DNA of 64,000 bases from Pedinophyceae sp. YPF-701 (GCA_916048055.1 CAJZHL010000029.1:481001-545000), one strand, 5' to 3'. Numbered from the stretch's first letter, positions 19,584 through 31,291 are shown. The notes: a model not told the origin generated them from the letters alone. Numbers and translations are program-made.

Positions 19584-19931
19584 TGGTGAGTGGTGGGGCG
19601 GAAGCGGCAGGACTGGGAGCGGTGAGCGCGGGAAGCAAGGAATAGGGGCGGGATCTGCGGCGGAGCGAGGGAAGGAAAACACCACAAGAAGGAGAGACAC
19701 AAATATCGAGACACATAGATATACATAAGGGAGCTCGGGGCGCCAGCGCTGTGATAAGACCGCGATGACACGAAACGCGCGGAGCTGCCCAGCCGAGCGA
19801 TACCCGTGGCCACGCAGGAGTGCGGCTGACACCCTGCTGGCAGTGTCCAGGGGGGGGTGTCAGTGGCTGCCGGCCACTCCGTCCGCCGTTACACGCGGCG
19901 CGCGCATCGAGACGAGCATGTCAGCGCGCAC
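19584..19931. other. Convergent 3' region, RAD54B / deaminase-fold gene
   Basis: A 348-bp gap between converging stop codons. It includes a purine-rich, AT-richer patch at about 19670-19730 but nothing that looks coding. Confidence 0.6.
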
Positions 19932-21084
19932 TCAGCTGGAGCAATGGCTGCACGTGCTGCTGCTTCGAATGACGGTGCGACACCGTTGCTGCGGCGACGT
20001 GCTTCCTTGCCGCCTGTCCAGCTGCAACAACTGCCCCATCGTCGGCTTGCTCTCAGGAGCGTCCTCATCGTCTAAGCGGCCCCGAAACACCCGCTGCGTT
20101 CATCACGTCGACATACGGGGACGTCAGGGAGGCCAACGCCACACACATGGTGTTGTTCGTACGATGCGCACTGCAGTGCCACACATGCAGACGCAGCGAG
20201 CCCGTGATCGATACGGCGGCGTGAAAGGGATGGCGTGCGATCGTTCAGTGGAGCCGTGGTGGCAGCGGCGCGGTGCAAGCACGACGGAGGCGGTGTGCAA
20301 CACAGGTGGCACGCTGCGGGGGCACAACGCAGGTGCGACTCACCTCCGGGTCGAGGGAGCAGGTGACTCGCAGTCCGATGTTCAGCAGCTCTTTCTTGCA
20401 CTCTGGACACGGCACGGCGGTGCCCGGCAGCCCGTCGCGCGTGAAGCGCCACACCTCGAGCCGCCCCTTCGTCTTCCGGCGGATCCAGCTGTTCATTTGA
20501 TGACTGCAGAACGGGAGCTATCGGAGTCGACGTCAGCGAATCGCAGTCAGCCGCGCAGACCCGCAGGATCGAGGCTGCGCGCAAGTGCACCTAGCAAGTG
20601 GAGCACTCGGGCAAGTCAGGGGCACTGGCTGCACAGGGCTCGAGGATCCGGGCCTTGGCGGCCCCACGCATCATCATCATTCGGATTATCGTGGAGGACA
20701 ACGAACACGTGCGGCGACGACGGCGGGGTGGCGACCCGTGACTGACCTGGGCACTTGGTGGCGCATTGCTTGCTGTCGTAGTCGTTCTAGTACTCTACGT
20801 TCCGCGCATAGTAGGTTCGTGCTCTCCATGAAGATGCCTGCACCGCATCGCGAGCATGACCGCGGTCAGGGCCGCGTCAGAGAGCACCAGCCCTCCCCAG
20901 CAGCAGACGTCCACGTCGCGCGCAGGGCCCACGCAGAACTCCGGCGCGCCAGCGGAGCGCAATCTGCGCGACTCCATCACCACACGCGTCGCGCCTCACC
21001 TCCAGCCATGGCGATGACAGCCTTGCTGGACGCGTGGGCGTTGCCCGCTTGACAAGGGATGCTGCTGACAGGCTCGACCGGCAT
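19932..21084 (-). CDS. Cytidine-deaminase-fold protein (CAE ... PCxxC)
   Basis: A 165-residue protein rebuilt from four exons: 21084-21000, 20837-20747, 20503-20344, 20093-19932; introns of 162, 243 and 250 bp with GTGAGG, GTCAGT and GTGAGT donors, all phases fitting. The first half holds HASSKAVIAMAGG, then ESTNLLCAERRVLERLR, giving the (H/C)AE zinc and proton-shuttle motif. The second half holds KGRLEVWRFTRDG and then VPCPECKKELLNIG, giving the PCxxC zinc motif. Together these are the hallmarks of the cytidine/deoxycytidylate deaminase fold, on nucleosides, nucleotides or nucleic acid. The substrate is unknown. The last exon (RVFRGRLDDEDAPES...) is polar and may be disordered; it is the least certain part. 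Confidence 0.68.
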
Positions 21085-21934
21085 ACAGGGACCGGACGCC
21101 TGGCGGGGGGCCCTCTCGTTCGGACCCGTCAAGGCGCGCGCGGTGCTGTTCGCGTCGCGAGGGCGGACCGCGAGAGCTCGGCGAGCGCTGCAGAAACCAC
21201 ACACACCGCACGGGGACGCGGGAAGACGGACGATCACGCAACGCCAAGTAGGTCGCCAACAGTGGCCTAGGCAGACTGTGCCTGCGCAGCGCGCCTCGCG
21301 ACGCACAAGCCGGGTGCAAGCCAGTTCCAAACACCTCTGGGGGGTGTCAATCGGGACTGACGCGGGCACCTCGCGGGGGCACAGCCGCCTCTGCGCACTG
21401 CGCGGTCCCACCCCGCAGCTCTCCAGCACACGCACAATCGTGCGGCCCCCCGCGCGCGGCTCGCCGCGAAGGTCCCACTGCCGACAGGGCAACGGTGCCA
21501 CCTCGCTACCCCGGGCCGGCGCACCACACGCACAGCAGCGCAAAAGCGCCTCGGCTGCTGGTGACGGTGACTGTCTGTGTTGCGACAGCCGGCGCGTCCG
21601 CCTGGCGCCGTCCAGCGCAGCGCGATTGTGGTGCAGATCACACAATGCGGCGCTCCTCGCGCAGGGGCGCGGGCAGCGCGATGTCGCCGTGTCGCGTGCT
21701 ACGCGGGCGTCCGCGCGCTCCGGGCGGCTGCGACCACCCGCCGACAAAGCGAGGCAGTGGCGGCCGCCACCGCGCAGACACGTGCGCTCCGGCCGGGACC
21801 GCGCCTCCACGCGCGAGTGCGCTGCGCGCGGTCAGGCGGCGGCACGTTCCGGGGCCGGGCGCGCGCGCGCCGGGTCCGGCGGGTCGCGGCGAGTGGAGGA
21901 TGCGTTGCAGGCAGGTGCTGGCCCCCGCGGTGGA
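21085..21934. other. Gap upstream of the deaminase-fold gene
   Basis: No supported gene in 850 bp. It is the promoter side of the deaminase-fold gene and the 3' flank of the Rab gene. Confidence 0.5.
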
Positions 21935-23210
21935 TCACGAGCAGCACTTGGACTTGTCGGCGGCCTTCTTCCGCGCGCCGGCCCCGTTCGCGCCGATGGT
22001 GACCACCCCTGGGTCCGCGGGCGGCGCCTGGTCCGCTTGCGCCATGCGCTTGAGGACCTTCTTCCCGACCCCGAGGAACGCCTCCGCGACGTTCTTGTTG
22101 TCCTTCGCGCTCGTCTCGAAGAACAGGATGCCGAACTCGTCGGCGAGCGCCTGCCCGCGCGCCGTGCTCACCGCCCGGTCCGCCTCGCCATCGCTCTTGT
22201 TGCCCACCAGGATGCGGTCCACGTTGCCCGCCGCGTGCTGCTCAATGTTCTTCACCCAGTGCCGGATGTTCTCGAACGACCGCTCGTCCGTTATGTCGTA
22301 AACCATAAGAATGCCTTGCGCCCCCCTGCGGGAGGACGACACGAGTGCGCTGCACTTCAGCGGCCCGCGATGGGCGCGCCGGGGCGCCGAGCGCCGCGGA
22401 GGCGATGCCGAGCCGGAGGGTGCGCGTCCGGCCCGCGCCGAGGAGCCGCCCCGGCCACACGGGGGGCGCCCCAGCGCCGGAAAGGCGCGTGTCCTCCAGG
22501 GAACCTGGCCAGCAGCGGGGCGTGCCCTGACGCGGGGCTGGGCGCCCTGGCGGCTTGCGGGGGGCGGAGTGGCCAGAGGGGAGCGTGCGGCGGTGCCGGG
22601 CGGGCGGATGCGTGCAGCGAGTGGGAAGCGGGGCCGCGCGGGAGGAGCCTCTGTGCAAGAGGCCAGCTCCGCGCCAGGGGGCTCCGCGGCCCGCCCGGGC
22701 GGCGGGTGGCAGTCGGCTCGAAGGCCCAAGAGGTTCGCCATGCCAGCTCGCGGTGCGAGGCGAGCCGGCCGCGCGCCGCCCGTGCGGCAGGGGGCGGAGA
22801 ACTGGTCAGGGTGCAGCGGCAAAGCCTCCAATCGCGTGCGGTGGCCGCTTGCGACGCATCGGGGATCGGCGTTCGTCCCCCGACGGACAAGGGAGCTGGC
22901 ATGGCGGCTGGCAGCGAAAGCTGGCGGCTGCGCCGCTCGTTGCGGGGGGGCAGCGAGAGAGCCGTGAGGGCACGCGCCTGTAGTACGCTGAGGTGATCGT
23001 ACGGAAGCGCTCTTGGCCCGCAGTGTCCCAAATTTGCAGCTTCACGCTCCTGTTGTCGATATTCACCACCTTGGTCTTGAAGTCGATCCCTATGGTCGTG
23101 ACAAAGCTCGACTGGAAGCTATTCTCCGTGAAGCGCAAGAGCAGGCATGATTTGCCCACTCCGCTGTCGCCGATCAAGAGGAGGCGCACGAGGTCATTCG
23201 GCTCCGCCAT
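21935..23210 (-). CDS. Rab GTPase, Rab8/RabE-like
   Basis: Small GTPase of post-Golgi secretory traffic, 207 residues, two exons (23210-22978, 22325-21935). All G motifs are present: [14 protein letters not shown] (P-loop), [10 protein letters not shown] (switch I), [20 protein letters not shown] (switch II), VGNKSD (G4) and ETSAK (G5). The end KSKCCS carries the twin Cys for geranylgeranylation. [14 protein letters not shown] and the switch region fit Rab8/RabE best; Rab1 is the next candidate. The 652-bp intron (22326-22977) appears to use a GC donor: only TACTACAG/GCGCGT joined to CCGCAG/GGGGGCG gives the invariant YYRGAQGIL, whereas the nearby GT breaks the frame. Confidence 0.92.
22326..22977 (-). 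other. Apparent GC-AG intron in the Rab gene
   Basis: Exon 1 ends TACTACAG and the next bases are GCGCGTGCC. Cutting before GCGCGT and joining after CCCGCAG restores the universally conserved Rab sequence. Using the GT four bases further on shifts the frame. It is also among the longest introns in the window. Confidence 0.7.
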
Positions 23211-24217
23211 TTTCGACCCCCGACGATCTAGCAATCCTTGGCGTTCGCTGACCTCAAACGTCGGCCCCTCACGCCGCAACAGCGGTGCGTTGGGAGGCCA
23301 GCGGCGCCGCTAGACCGGCCTGTGCGCCGTGGGCTGTTGCTAGGCTGCGCTCGGGCAGAACGATGCGACCGTGGCCCCCCTCCAGCGAGCGCGCGGACCA
23401 ACCTCGCTGACCCTGCTTACGCTTTCGCACAATCCAAGGCGCGCGATTACGGCCGTTGCACAAAACTGCGTCAACCTAAGTTCCCGGTTCTTGCTCGATC
23501 AAATTTGCCACCGACGGCGAGCTCCACGGCCCAACATGGCGGTCTCGTGGCGTGCCCAACGACCCCAGCGCCCTGTCCGACTCAGGCCCGTGCCCATTCC
23601 TGGGCAGGGAACGGCGCGACGACATGCCGCGGCATCGACGGGGGCCGACGGCGCAAGGTTGCGTCGTTGCGGGTGTCGCCGCGCTCCTCGCGGCTGTGTG
23701 TAGGTCGCGCTCCTGCAGGCCCTCCCGTGCTGGGCGGGGCTGGCCGTCGCTGGGGCTGCAAGCTCGGCAGTAAGACCGCAGTGCACGTGACAGGGCGGCG
23801 AGGTGCTCTGATCTGCGCCGACCCATGACTGAGAGCGCACGCCATGCATGTGGGAGGCGTCTGCGCGCAGCCGACGCGTGGCTCTGTCGCTGGATTCGGA
23901 GCAGCCGGACGGACCTCGCAGCACTGGAAAGGGCGACAGGGCGGCGGCGGCGTGGGAAGCGAGATCAGCGGGCCGGGACAGCTGCCTCGGCGAGCCAGCC
24001 CGAGGATATCGTCTCACACGGAAGAGTCGCGCGACAGTTGGGCCCGCCGAGCTTCGCTTGTCGACGGCAAGCGCGCGCATGCAGAGCTGCAAGCACCGCC
24101 GCCCTCCGTTCTTGACGATGGTGGCGGGAATGTCATCCTGCTTTCAGCCAATGGTAATAGTTGTCCACCTCGGAAAGATAGCGCACGCCACGAGTCCTGA
24201 CAGCCGCGTACCGCGGC
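23211..24217. other. Upstream region of the Rab gene
   Basis: No supported gene in about 1 kb. It should contain the Rab promoter and 5' UTR, and the 3' flank of the coiled-coil gene. Confidence 0.5.
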
Positions 24218-25761
24218 TTACTTCTTCAGCTTCGCGATGGCCTCCTGCGTCTCGGCGATCTTCTTTCCGAGCATGGTCTGGTCGGCCTTAATCTTGTTGA
24301 GCTTTTCCGTCGCCACCTGGACGCGCACCTCCGCCATGGTGAGCTCGCGGTCCAGGTTCTGCGTGAGAGCGGACAGGAGCGCGTGGCATCAGCGACGACG
24401 ACGCCGGGACTGCCAGGTCGTCCTAGCCGCACACACGCACCGCTGCTGCTGAGCAGCGCCTCCCTGGCCGTCGAGTGCGAGGCGCCAGACCAGAAAACGC
24501 TCACCTCGATCCTGGCATTCAGCCGCGCGAGCGCCTTGACGTCGAGAGAACCAGTCAGCTCGGCCCTGCGCTGATCGAGCTTCTGCAGAATCTCGGCGTG
24601 CTTCGCATTAGCCTCGTTGAGCTCCTCCTCGGCGGCCTCGCGCCTGCCGTTCAGGCCGTGCAGATCGTCCTCCAGGCTGGCCAGGTGGTCCTCCGCCTCC
24701 TTCAGCTGCATGTTTTTGACCTTCGCCTGCTTCGCGGCCTGCTGCGTGTAGCGCTCGTGCCTGCCCTTCAGAATGTCGTAGAAGGGCAGGTTCACGACCT
24801 CGACCTTCCCTTTCTGCAGTGCAGCACGCAGCGCATGTGCGTCAGGCTGCGCGGCATCACGTGCCAAACTGCCGCCCTTCAGTACAGTGTGTGCCGCCGA
24901 GGGGATTTCATACCGGCGTCGCCACGGACTTCGTCTGCTGCTCTCCGTCCGTGGGCGCCCCGGCCTTGTACCTCTTGAACAGGATGTCGATCTTCTTGAT
25001 CGGCTCGCCGAGCTCCGTCTCCAACGCCTTCGCCGTGTCCTCGTCGACAGCCTTGATCTGGTTGATCTTGAACTCAAGGTCCGCGATCTTGAAGGCGGTG
25101 CCGATATTGTTCTGGAGCTGCGTGTCGCGGAACGTCAGGCCCGTTGCGCCAGACGGAGCGGACCTGCAAATGAAGCAGTGCCAAGGGTGCGCGGCAGATC
25201 CCGTTGGTGCTCGCGGGCGATGGCCGCAGGCGGATACGAGGGGACCTTGCCGTCCCGGCCGGCCAGCGTCCGCATTTGTGTACGTTTGACGCCACGCACC
25301 TGATGTCCTTGTTGACCATGTCCAGCATGATCTTGCCCAGCTCCGACTGCACGAGCTGCAGTACCCAGTGGCTGCCGGGCAGCACCTCGGGGTGCGTGCC
25401 GAGAGCATCCACGACGGACGTCTGCGTGTCAACGAGAAAACACACCCCTCGCGTCAGCCATGAATGACGGTCTCTATCGTCACCACTCTGCGACGGCATC
25501 GACGTCGCGAGTTGCCGGAGAACGATGCGTTTCAGGGGCGCGTCGGGTGTTGCTGCCCGTCACGCTGTCGCTGCGACGCGCAATGTCTAGAGATGAGCCA
25601 CGCGTCGTAGCCGCGCAGGCACTGCCTGCCTGTCCGCAGACACAGTACTGCGCCTCCCGGCCTGATGGCGTGCGGCTGGAGCGCACCTGGCCGTCAACCT
25701 CGACGGTGGCGTGGCATCCCTGGTTGTAGGGCTTCGCCTGGGCCTCGGGGGCAGGGGCCAT
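24218..25761 (-). CDS. Unrecognised coiled-coil protein
   Basis: A 298-residue protein of five exons: 25761-25687, 25421-25300, 25163-24914, 24813-24505, 24358-24218; phases fit throughout (0, 2, 0, 0) and the stop is TAA. The N-terminal part is globular-looking (LPGSHWVLQLVQSELGKIML, GTAFKIADLEFKINQIKAVD, EPIKKIDILFKRYK). After a short linker, VEVVNLPFYDILKGRHERYT leads into a long Glu/Lys/Ala-rich coiled coil from about residue 170 to the end, finishing AIAKLKK. I do not recognise the family and see no signal peptide, membrane segment or catalytic motif. The long coiled coil suggests a structural or scaffolding role, possibly cytoskeletal, but that is a guess. Confidence 0.75.
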
Positions 25762-27019
25762 CTGCGAGGCACGCCGGTCACACAAAGTTCGCTTTTCTTG
25801 TGCGTGACGGGATGATCGAAATTGAATTGACCCGAACGAGCCGCAACATCGATTTGACTGCGCGCATGTGACCGCGCCGCGCCCTCGGTCGTAAGGTCGC
25901 GCAGTGGGGATAGGTCGGTGGTTGACCCGGCCACACGCGCTCGTCCGGCCACGTCGCTACATACAACGGCGCGCTTTCAGTGGCCTATCTTAATGATATT
26001 CGTGTCAGCGACCGCAATCATCCCGGTCGGCCCGCCTCGCCCCGCTCCACGCACAGAAGTCCATCAGTCGGTAGGTGGGCATCAAGCGAGCGGAAAAACG
26101 CGGCGCTCCCGACCCTCAGGGCGCGACGCGTTCATTTCGACCACATCGACACCGAATCGCGCCCTCGCGCCCGCGTGCACGCTCCCTGCGCTCGCGGTCG
26201 TCGGTGTCGTCGAGCAGCGCACCGTGTCGCTCTTGGGTGCTTGGAGGAAGGACAGAGACAAGTCGCGCGGTTGTTCCGTGTGAGCAGCGGCGAGTGTGCG
26301 GTAGGGCGGCGTGCAGGAGCCATGAGCTGCCCCAGCGGCGCCCGCACGGCAACGTGACAGTCGGTCAGCACACCCCCACACATCACCCCCCCACGGCGCA
26401 CCACACACACAAGTGCCCGCGTGGCAGGGCAGCGCGGGACGGGCGGCTTGGCGGGGAGACAGGAACGTGGGATGCCGAGCGCGATGTTGGCGCGGCCCGA
26501 CAGCGCAGGCGGCGGCCAGTATCAACGCATGGCGGTGCGTCGATGCGCACCTGCAGCGGTGCGCAGGCGCGCCTCGAGCGCGGCGGAGCCGTTGAGCGGC
26601 CGCGCGCCAGAGCATGCACGAACAAGGACCCGCGCTACGCCCGGCGTCTCGTGCCTGACGCGCTGTGCGGAAGCGCTGCGTGGGTGATCATGTCAGGTCG
26701 TTGTTCAGTTGACACATGGGTGGCAGCACCACCACAGCGGCGACATACGTGCTTGCCCAGCGGGACGCTGAAGGACCAGATGGACGACTGGGCGGAGCGA
26801 CGGGGGTGGATGTCACAGGCAGGAGGGCGGCTCGCCAGAGACGCGGGCAACCGTCACGCCAGCCCCGGTGACACGCAGGTCAGGGCGACGACGCACGCTC
26901 TCGCCACTTCGCCCATGCGGCTGTCGCCCATGCATCTCTCATCCGTATGTACCGCGGCATCCGGTCACGACATCGCGTGGCGGCCATTGTGTCGGACGCC
27001 GAGTGCACAGGGTCTGCAA
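25762..27019. other. Gene-poor stretch upstream of the coiled-coil gene
   Basis: No supported gene in about 1.26 kb. It includes a C/A-rich simple-sequence patch around 26370-26410. Overlapping long frames here are GC-bias artefacts. Confidence 0.5.
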
Positions 27020-28645
27020 CTAGACCGGGAACGTGGCCGCGAGCAGCGCGGTGCCGACGACGGACCCGCCCGAGACAGGCTTCAGCTCGGCCTTCTGGCA
27101 GCCCAGCTTGTTCAGCCCTTCCCGCATGGTCACTGCAAACAAGGGGGTGTTGTGATAGAAAGCTCCCTCGACTCCGAGCACAGCCGGCGTCTTCCCGTCC
27201 CACCCGATCTTCTTCAGCACCGCAGCCGCTCCAGCAGCAGCCACGAAACCTGCAGCACGAGGCCCGCCGACGACGCGCGGTCAGAGACAGCAGAGCGATG
27301 GTTCGCCCGCACGCGGCGCGTCCCGCCGCATCGGTGCAGCGCCTGGCATGCCTGCGCCGCGCTCGCCTTGCGACGGCGACGCCAGCTGCGCACCTGCCCG
27401 CCTCGCCGCCAGCCGGCACACCTCCCGCACTGCCTCCCTCTCCTTCCGCCCGACCCGCCGCTTGTCGACCCCGAACTTCCCCTCCACCATCAGCCCCACG
27501 CGACTGAGGTCGTGCGAGTAGTCCCCGCACGCGAAGCTCGCCTCCTTCGCGCTCAAGCTCCCCTGCCCCACCCCCCCCAGCATCGGCGACCCCTCGCCCG
27601 GCCCGAAGATGTGCGCCCGCTCCTGCAGCCGCGCGATCAGCCGCCGCGACACCTCCCCGTAGAACGCCCCGCTCGTGAGCTTCTCGAACCTCCCCGCGCC
27701 CGGGTTGTGGCTCGCCGCGTCCACGTACACGTCCTCCTCCACGAGCGGGAGCGTCTCCGAGAAGAAGTTCGCCCACTCGCTGTTGATCACCATGCCCCCC
27801 TCCGAGCGCCCGCGCCGCCCGCCGCCCTCCAGCTTCACCACCCGCTCCCGCCGCTCCATGTAGGCCATGTTCGTCCCCGTCCCAAAGATCATGCCCGCCG
27901 CCGCCGGCCTGCCCGGCTCGCTCGCGGCCACGAGCGGCCCGAGGCAGTCGTTCACGAGGCACACGACGCGCGCAGTGCTCCCCGCGCGCCCCAGCGCGTC
28001 GCTGAACAGCCGCACCACGTCCTTCCCCACCGCCCCCGCACACGCATACCCCTTGGTCCAGTACATCAGGATGCCCGAGTCCACCGAGGCCTGCTCCATC
28101 GGGAAGCTGAACGAGAACCCCACGCGCGCCGGCCGCGAGGGGTCGCCGTGCCGCGCGATCATGCGTTCGAGGGCCATGGCCAGGAAGTCAAACAGGTGCT
28201 CCACGGGCTCCGTGAGCAGGTGCTTCGGGACCTCGCGCGCCTCGATCGTCGGCTCGCCCTCGAGGCGGCCCTCGCGGACGACGACGCGCGCCACGCGCAG
28301 GTTTGTGCCGCCCAGGTCCACGGCGTACGCGTCGCCGGTGTCCGTCTCGCGCGGCAGCTGCGCCACGTGCGTCGGCAGCATGTGCATCGGCCGGCCGCGC
28401 TCCCGCAGGCCGGCCTCCATCTCCTCGATCATCGCGTCGCGGATGGCCCGCAGCTGCCCCGCGTCGAGTTCGAGCTTGCTTTTCAGGACCGCGATCTCCT
28501 GCTGCAGGACGCTGCTGTGCTTCGAGCGCGCCCAGGCGCTCCAGCCGTACGACAGCGCCACGGCGGCGGCGGCCAGAGCCGCGCACTGGGTCGCGGCCGA
28601 GTACCGGCCGACGGAGGCGCCCCTGCTCTGCGTCGCAACCTCCAT
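27020..28645 (-). CDS. Hexokinase with N-terminal membrane anchor
   Basis: Phosphorylates glucose and related hexoses at the start of glycolysis. 493 residues in two exons (28645-27394, 27249-27020; 144-bp intron with a GTGCGC donor). Motifs: phosphate-1 AYAVDLGGTNLR (about residues 106-117), sugar-binding GFSFSFPMEQ (176-185), TKGY (197-200), VNDCLGPL (231-238; the catalytic Asp is 233), GTGTNMAYME (255-264), NSEWANF, and the C-terminal GGSVVGTAL. Residues 21-38 form a hydrophobic Ala-rich helix after a short polar start, as in plant type B hexokinases tethered to the outer mitochondrial membrane; a plastid location is the alternative. The usual plant T after VND is Cys here. The stop is TAG. 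Confidence 0.93.
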
Positions 28646-29414
28646 CGTCTCGGCCCCTGCGTCCGTACGGGGCGAACGGGGCCGCGTCGGCGCGTGCGTG
28701 CACGGTCCATGCTACGTGATTCGCGTCTGCGTGGGCCTGCTCGAAACCGTCGAGGAACCGTGCGGACGGGATCGGTGGGTTGGCAGCTTGCCGGGCGTGG
28801 CATGCGTTCCGAGCGGCGACTGCCCGACATTCGATGAGTGGCGGCCACCTTGAGAGACATTGGTGGAGTCGGCATGTATCGAGCCGGAAGCACAGGACCT
28901 CTCAGAGTCCCGCGGGGCCAGGCAAGTCGTTACAGCACAGACAACGGCCCGTGGAGACGTCCAACGGAACGGGAGGCTGCTTTCCTCACCTCTGAGCTCA
29001 ATGAGACGGAAACACGCCAGGGACCGCGCAGGGGTGCACTCGGGGCGCGATTGCGGCGCCTGGAGCGATCGTAGACTGTATGGGCAGCAGCGGACGTGCT
29101 GGGGCCGACGGTCTATCACGCCTCTTGCTCCATCGCGACAACGCGTGGCAGCGTCGTATGCATGTGCCTGACACGTCGTGCCTCGCCAGTTTGAGGACGT
29201 GACGCGCCCGGAGGCGGAACACTCCCGCCGGAGGCGTCACCGACGCGTCTGGCGGGTGTCGGGCCCCTGCTTCGCCCGCAGGCCCTCGACGCTGGCACCG
29301 CGCGACGGGCGGGGTGACTTCTGGCCGCAGGGGTGCGGTTTCGCCCCGCTGCAAGCACCGCGATGACCTTGTGTGTAGGTTGAGCTTGGCCTCGAAGTTC
29401 CTCAGGATAGCGGC
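28646..29414. other. Divergent upstream region, hexokinase / nuclease
   Basis: No supported gene. It is a shared 769-bp region between two divergent starts; no motif stands out. Confidence 0.5.
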
Positions 29415-31109
29415 ATGGATAGCGGCGATGAGGGCGTCGAGGACGGGCTGCATGGAGTCGAAGGCGAAGTGCCGAACATCGCGTTCCGTGCGGTCGACCC
29501 CGGCACGCTGCGCGACCACCCACGCATGATCGCCAGCACAGTGTGGGCCCGCACGGCTGGAGCTGACGCCGCTGACAGCACGGACCCCCGCACATGCTGG
29601 CGGTTCCCGCAAGGTACGGAGCCACGGCACCACTCGACTGTCTGACGCTCCGTACTGCGGTGTTTCGCGCGCAAAGAGCCCGCGAGCAACTCATGCTCAC
29701 ATCTTCCCGTCATGCCCCCGATTTCAGAACACTTCCGCCCCACCTTGACCTCCCAGTGCTTCGCCGCCGTCACAGGGACGGAAGACTGGCGCAAGGCTCA
29801 TGCAGGCGTGCTCACCTCTGGTCTTTTGAAGGAGAGTCTTGGTGTCTACGAGGCAGACGCCCGCAAGACCCTGGGAATCCGATCCGGGAGGTCAGGGGGT
29901 GGGTCCGTCTCGGCAGCGTCCGCGACGCTGCGCAGCGGCGCCGTGTTGTCTGCGGCCGACCTTCGCGGCACGTGGGAGGTTCCAAACGTCGCGCAAGACG
30001 AGGCTGGGCCTTTGTCAGACAACCGTTCGACCGAGGTCGCGACGTGGCTCGATGCCATGATCGCTACCAGCCACGTGGCCGCCGCGAAGGGCCAGCACGA
30101 CGTAGCCTGCGCGTTCGGCAACGCTCAGGAGGGCGCAGCGCTGGCGTGCGTGCTTGAGGGCGACCCTGACGCGCTGATGCTCGTACCGGGGCTGGTCATG
30201 GTGCACCCTGCGGCGGTCGAAGCCCTCGGCGTGCGCTCGGACGCCCTGCCTCCCCTTGGGGCCTCCCCTGACGCGATTGTGCTGCGCATGCGACAGACTG
30301 GGGACGCAGAGACCCCCCTGCCGGCAGCCGCCGCGCCAAGCAGCGCGGCGGACGCAGAGAAGCGGGGCGGCGAGGCTGCGGACGCGGAGTGGGTTCGGGC
30401 GCTCCAGCGCGCAGCGGGGATGGGCAGCGGCGCAGCAAGACGCAAAAAGCGACGGCGTGCTGGGAAGCCGGTGGGCGGCGGCACAGTCGCCTGCATGGCG
30501 GAAGTGTGGAGGCGCGGGGCCGACGCCGCTTCGGACGCGAGCGGCCTGCCTGCGGAAGAAACACGGCGGTGTTTGGAGGAGGAGGCGCGTCGGCGAGGGC
30601 TGCCTGTTGGCGCGCCGGGGGCGGCTGTCGTGGCCGAGGTCGTCGAGGTCAAGACGACGTGCCCATTCATGGAAGCGCGGGGCGGAGGCGGGCGTGGCCG
30701 GCGGGGGAGGACCCCCCCGGGGTACGTTTTGCGGGACCGGGGGCCCTTCGAGCAGCTCCCCGCAGTGCACGTGCTCCAGCTCCAGCTCCAGATGCTTGCG
30801 ACGGGCACCTCGTCCGCAGTGCTGGTCAGCCGCTCGGCGACGCGTGGCACGCGGGCGTGGAGGGTGAGGCGGGACGACCAGCTACTGTCGCACGTTCTCC
30901 AGGCTGTGTCGCACTGGTGGCAGGTCTGCGTGCGCGACAGACAAGACGCCGCGCTTCTGCGTGGCAGCGACGGCTGGCGGGGCCGCGCTGCGGCGCTGCA
31001 AGGGCTGCGTCGTTGTGCGATTGCCGCCGAGGAGGTCGTTTTCGCGTCGAGCAGCGCGGGTGCTCGCGGGCCGCAATCCGGTCCGCAGAGTCAGCCGTTC
31101 CTGCGGTAA
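29415..31109 (+). CDS. YqaJ/lambda-exonuclease-like PD-(D/E)XK nuclease
   Basis: A 526-residue protein of two exons (29415-29613, 29728-31109; 114-bp intron, GTACGG...TTTCAG, phase 1). Nuclease residues appear in the expected order: Glu in NAQEGAALACVL (about 201), GASPDAIV (Asp about 248), VVEVKTTCPF (Glu and Lys about 373 and 375), then QLPAVHVLQLQLQMLATG, the Q-x-Q-x-Q-M helix typical of the YqaJ family. This family includes phage and virus alkaline exonucleases that resect DNA ends for single-strand annealing, and host-borne copies. Inserted between the Asp and Glu-x-Lys motifs is a roughly 120-residue Ala/Arg-rich segment with RRKKRRR, a possible nuclear signal. The intron and local GC content argue for an established nuclear gene. 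Its cellular role is unknown. Converges on NOB1, 182 bp away. Confidence 0.75.
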
Positions 31110-31291
31110 CATATCGCAGGAGCCATCTATCCGCGAGCCGCTGCGCGGGTCTCGGCCGGCGCGCGCAGAGCACGTACGAGATGCGGGCCACCTGGCAGCT
31201 GCGCATGACGATTGCGCGATGTGAGGCCGCCTCGCAGCGCGTTGTTGCTCACACGCGGACCGCCGGAGCCGCGGCGGCGTGGCGCGCCGTG

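Noticed and set aside
26075-28837. A 920-codon plus-strand frame
   Set aside because: It is antisense to hexokinase and composed of Arg/His/Pro-rich sequence typical of GC-rich shadow frames.
29712-31109. The nuclease as an intronless gene starting at 29712
   Set aside because: A clearly protein-like exon at 29415-29613 joins in phase through a good GT-AG intron, removing the signal of an intronless, recently acquired gene.
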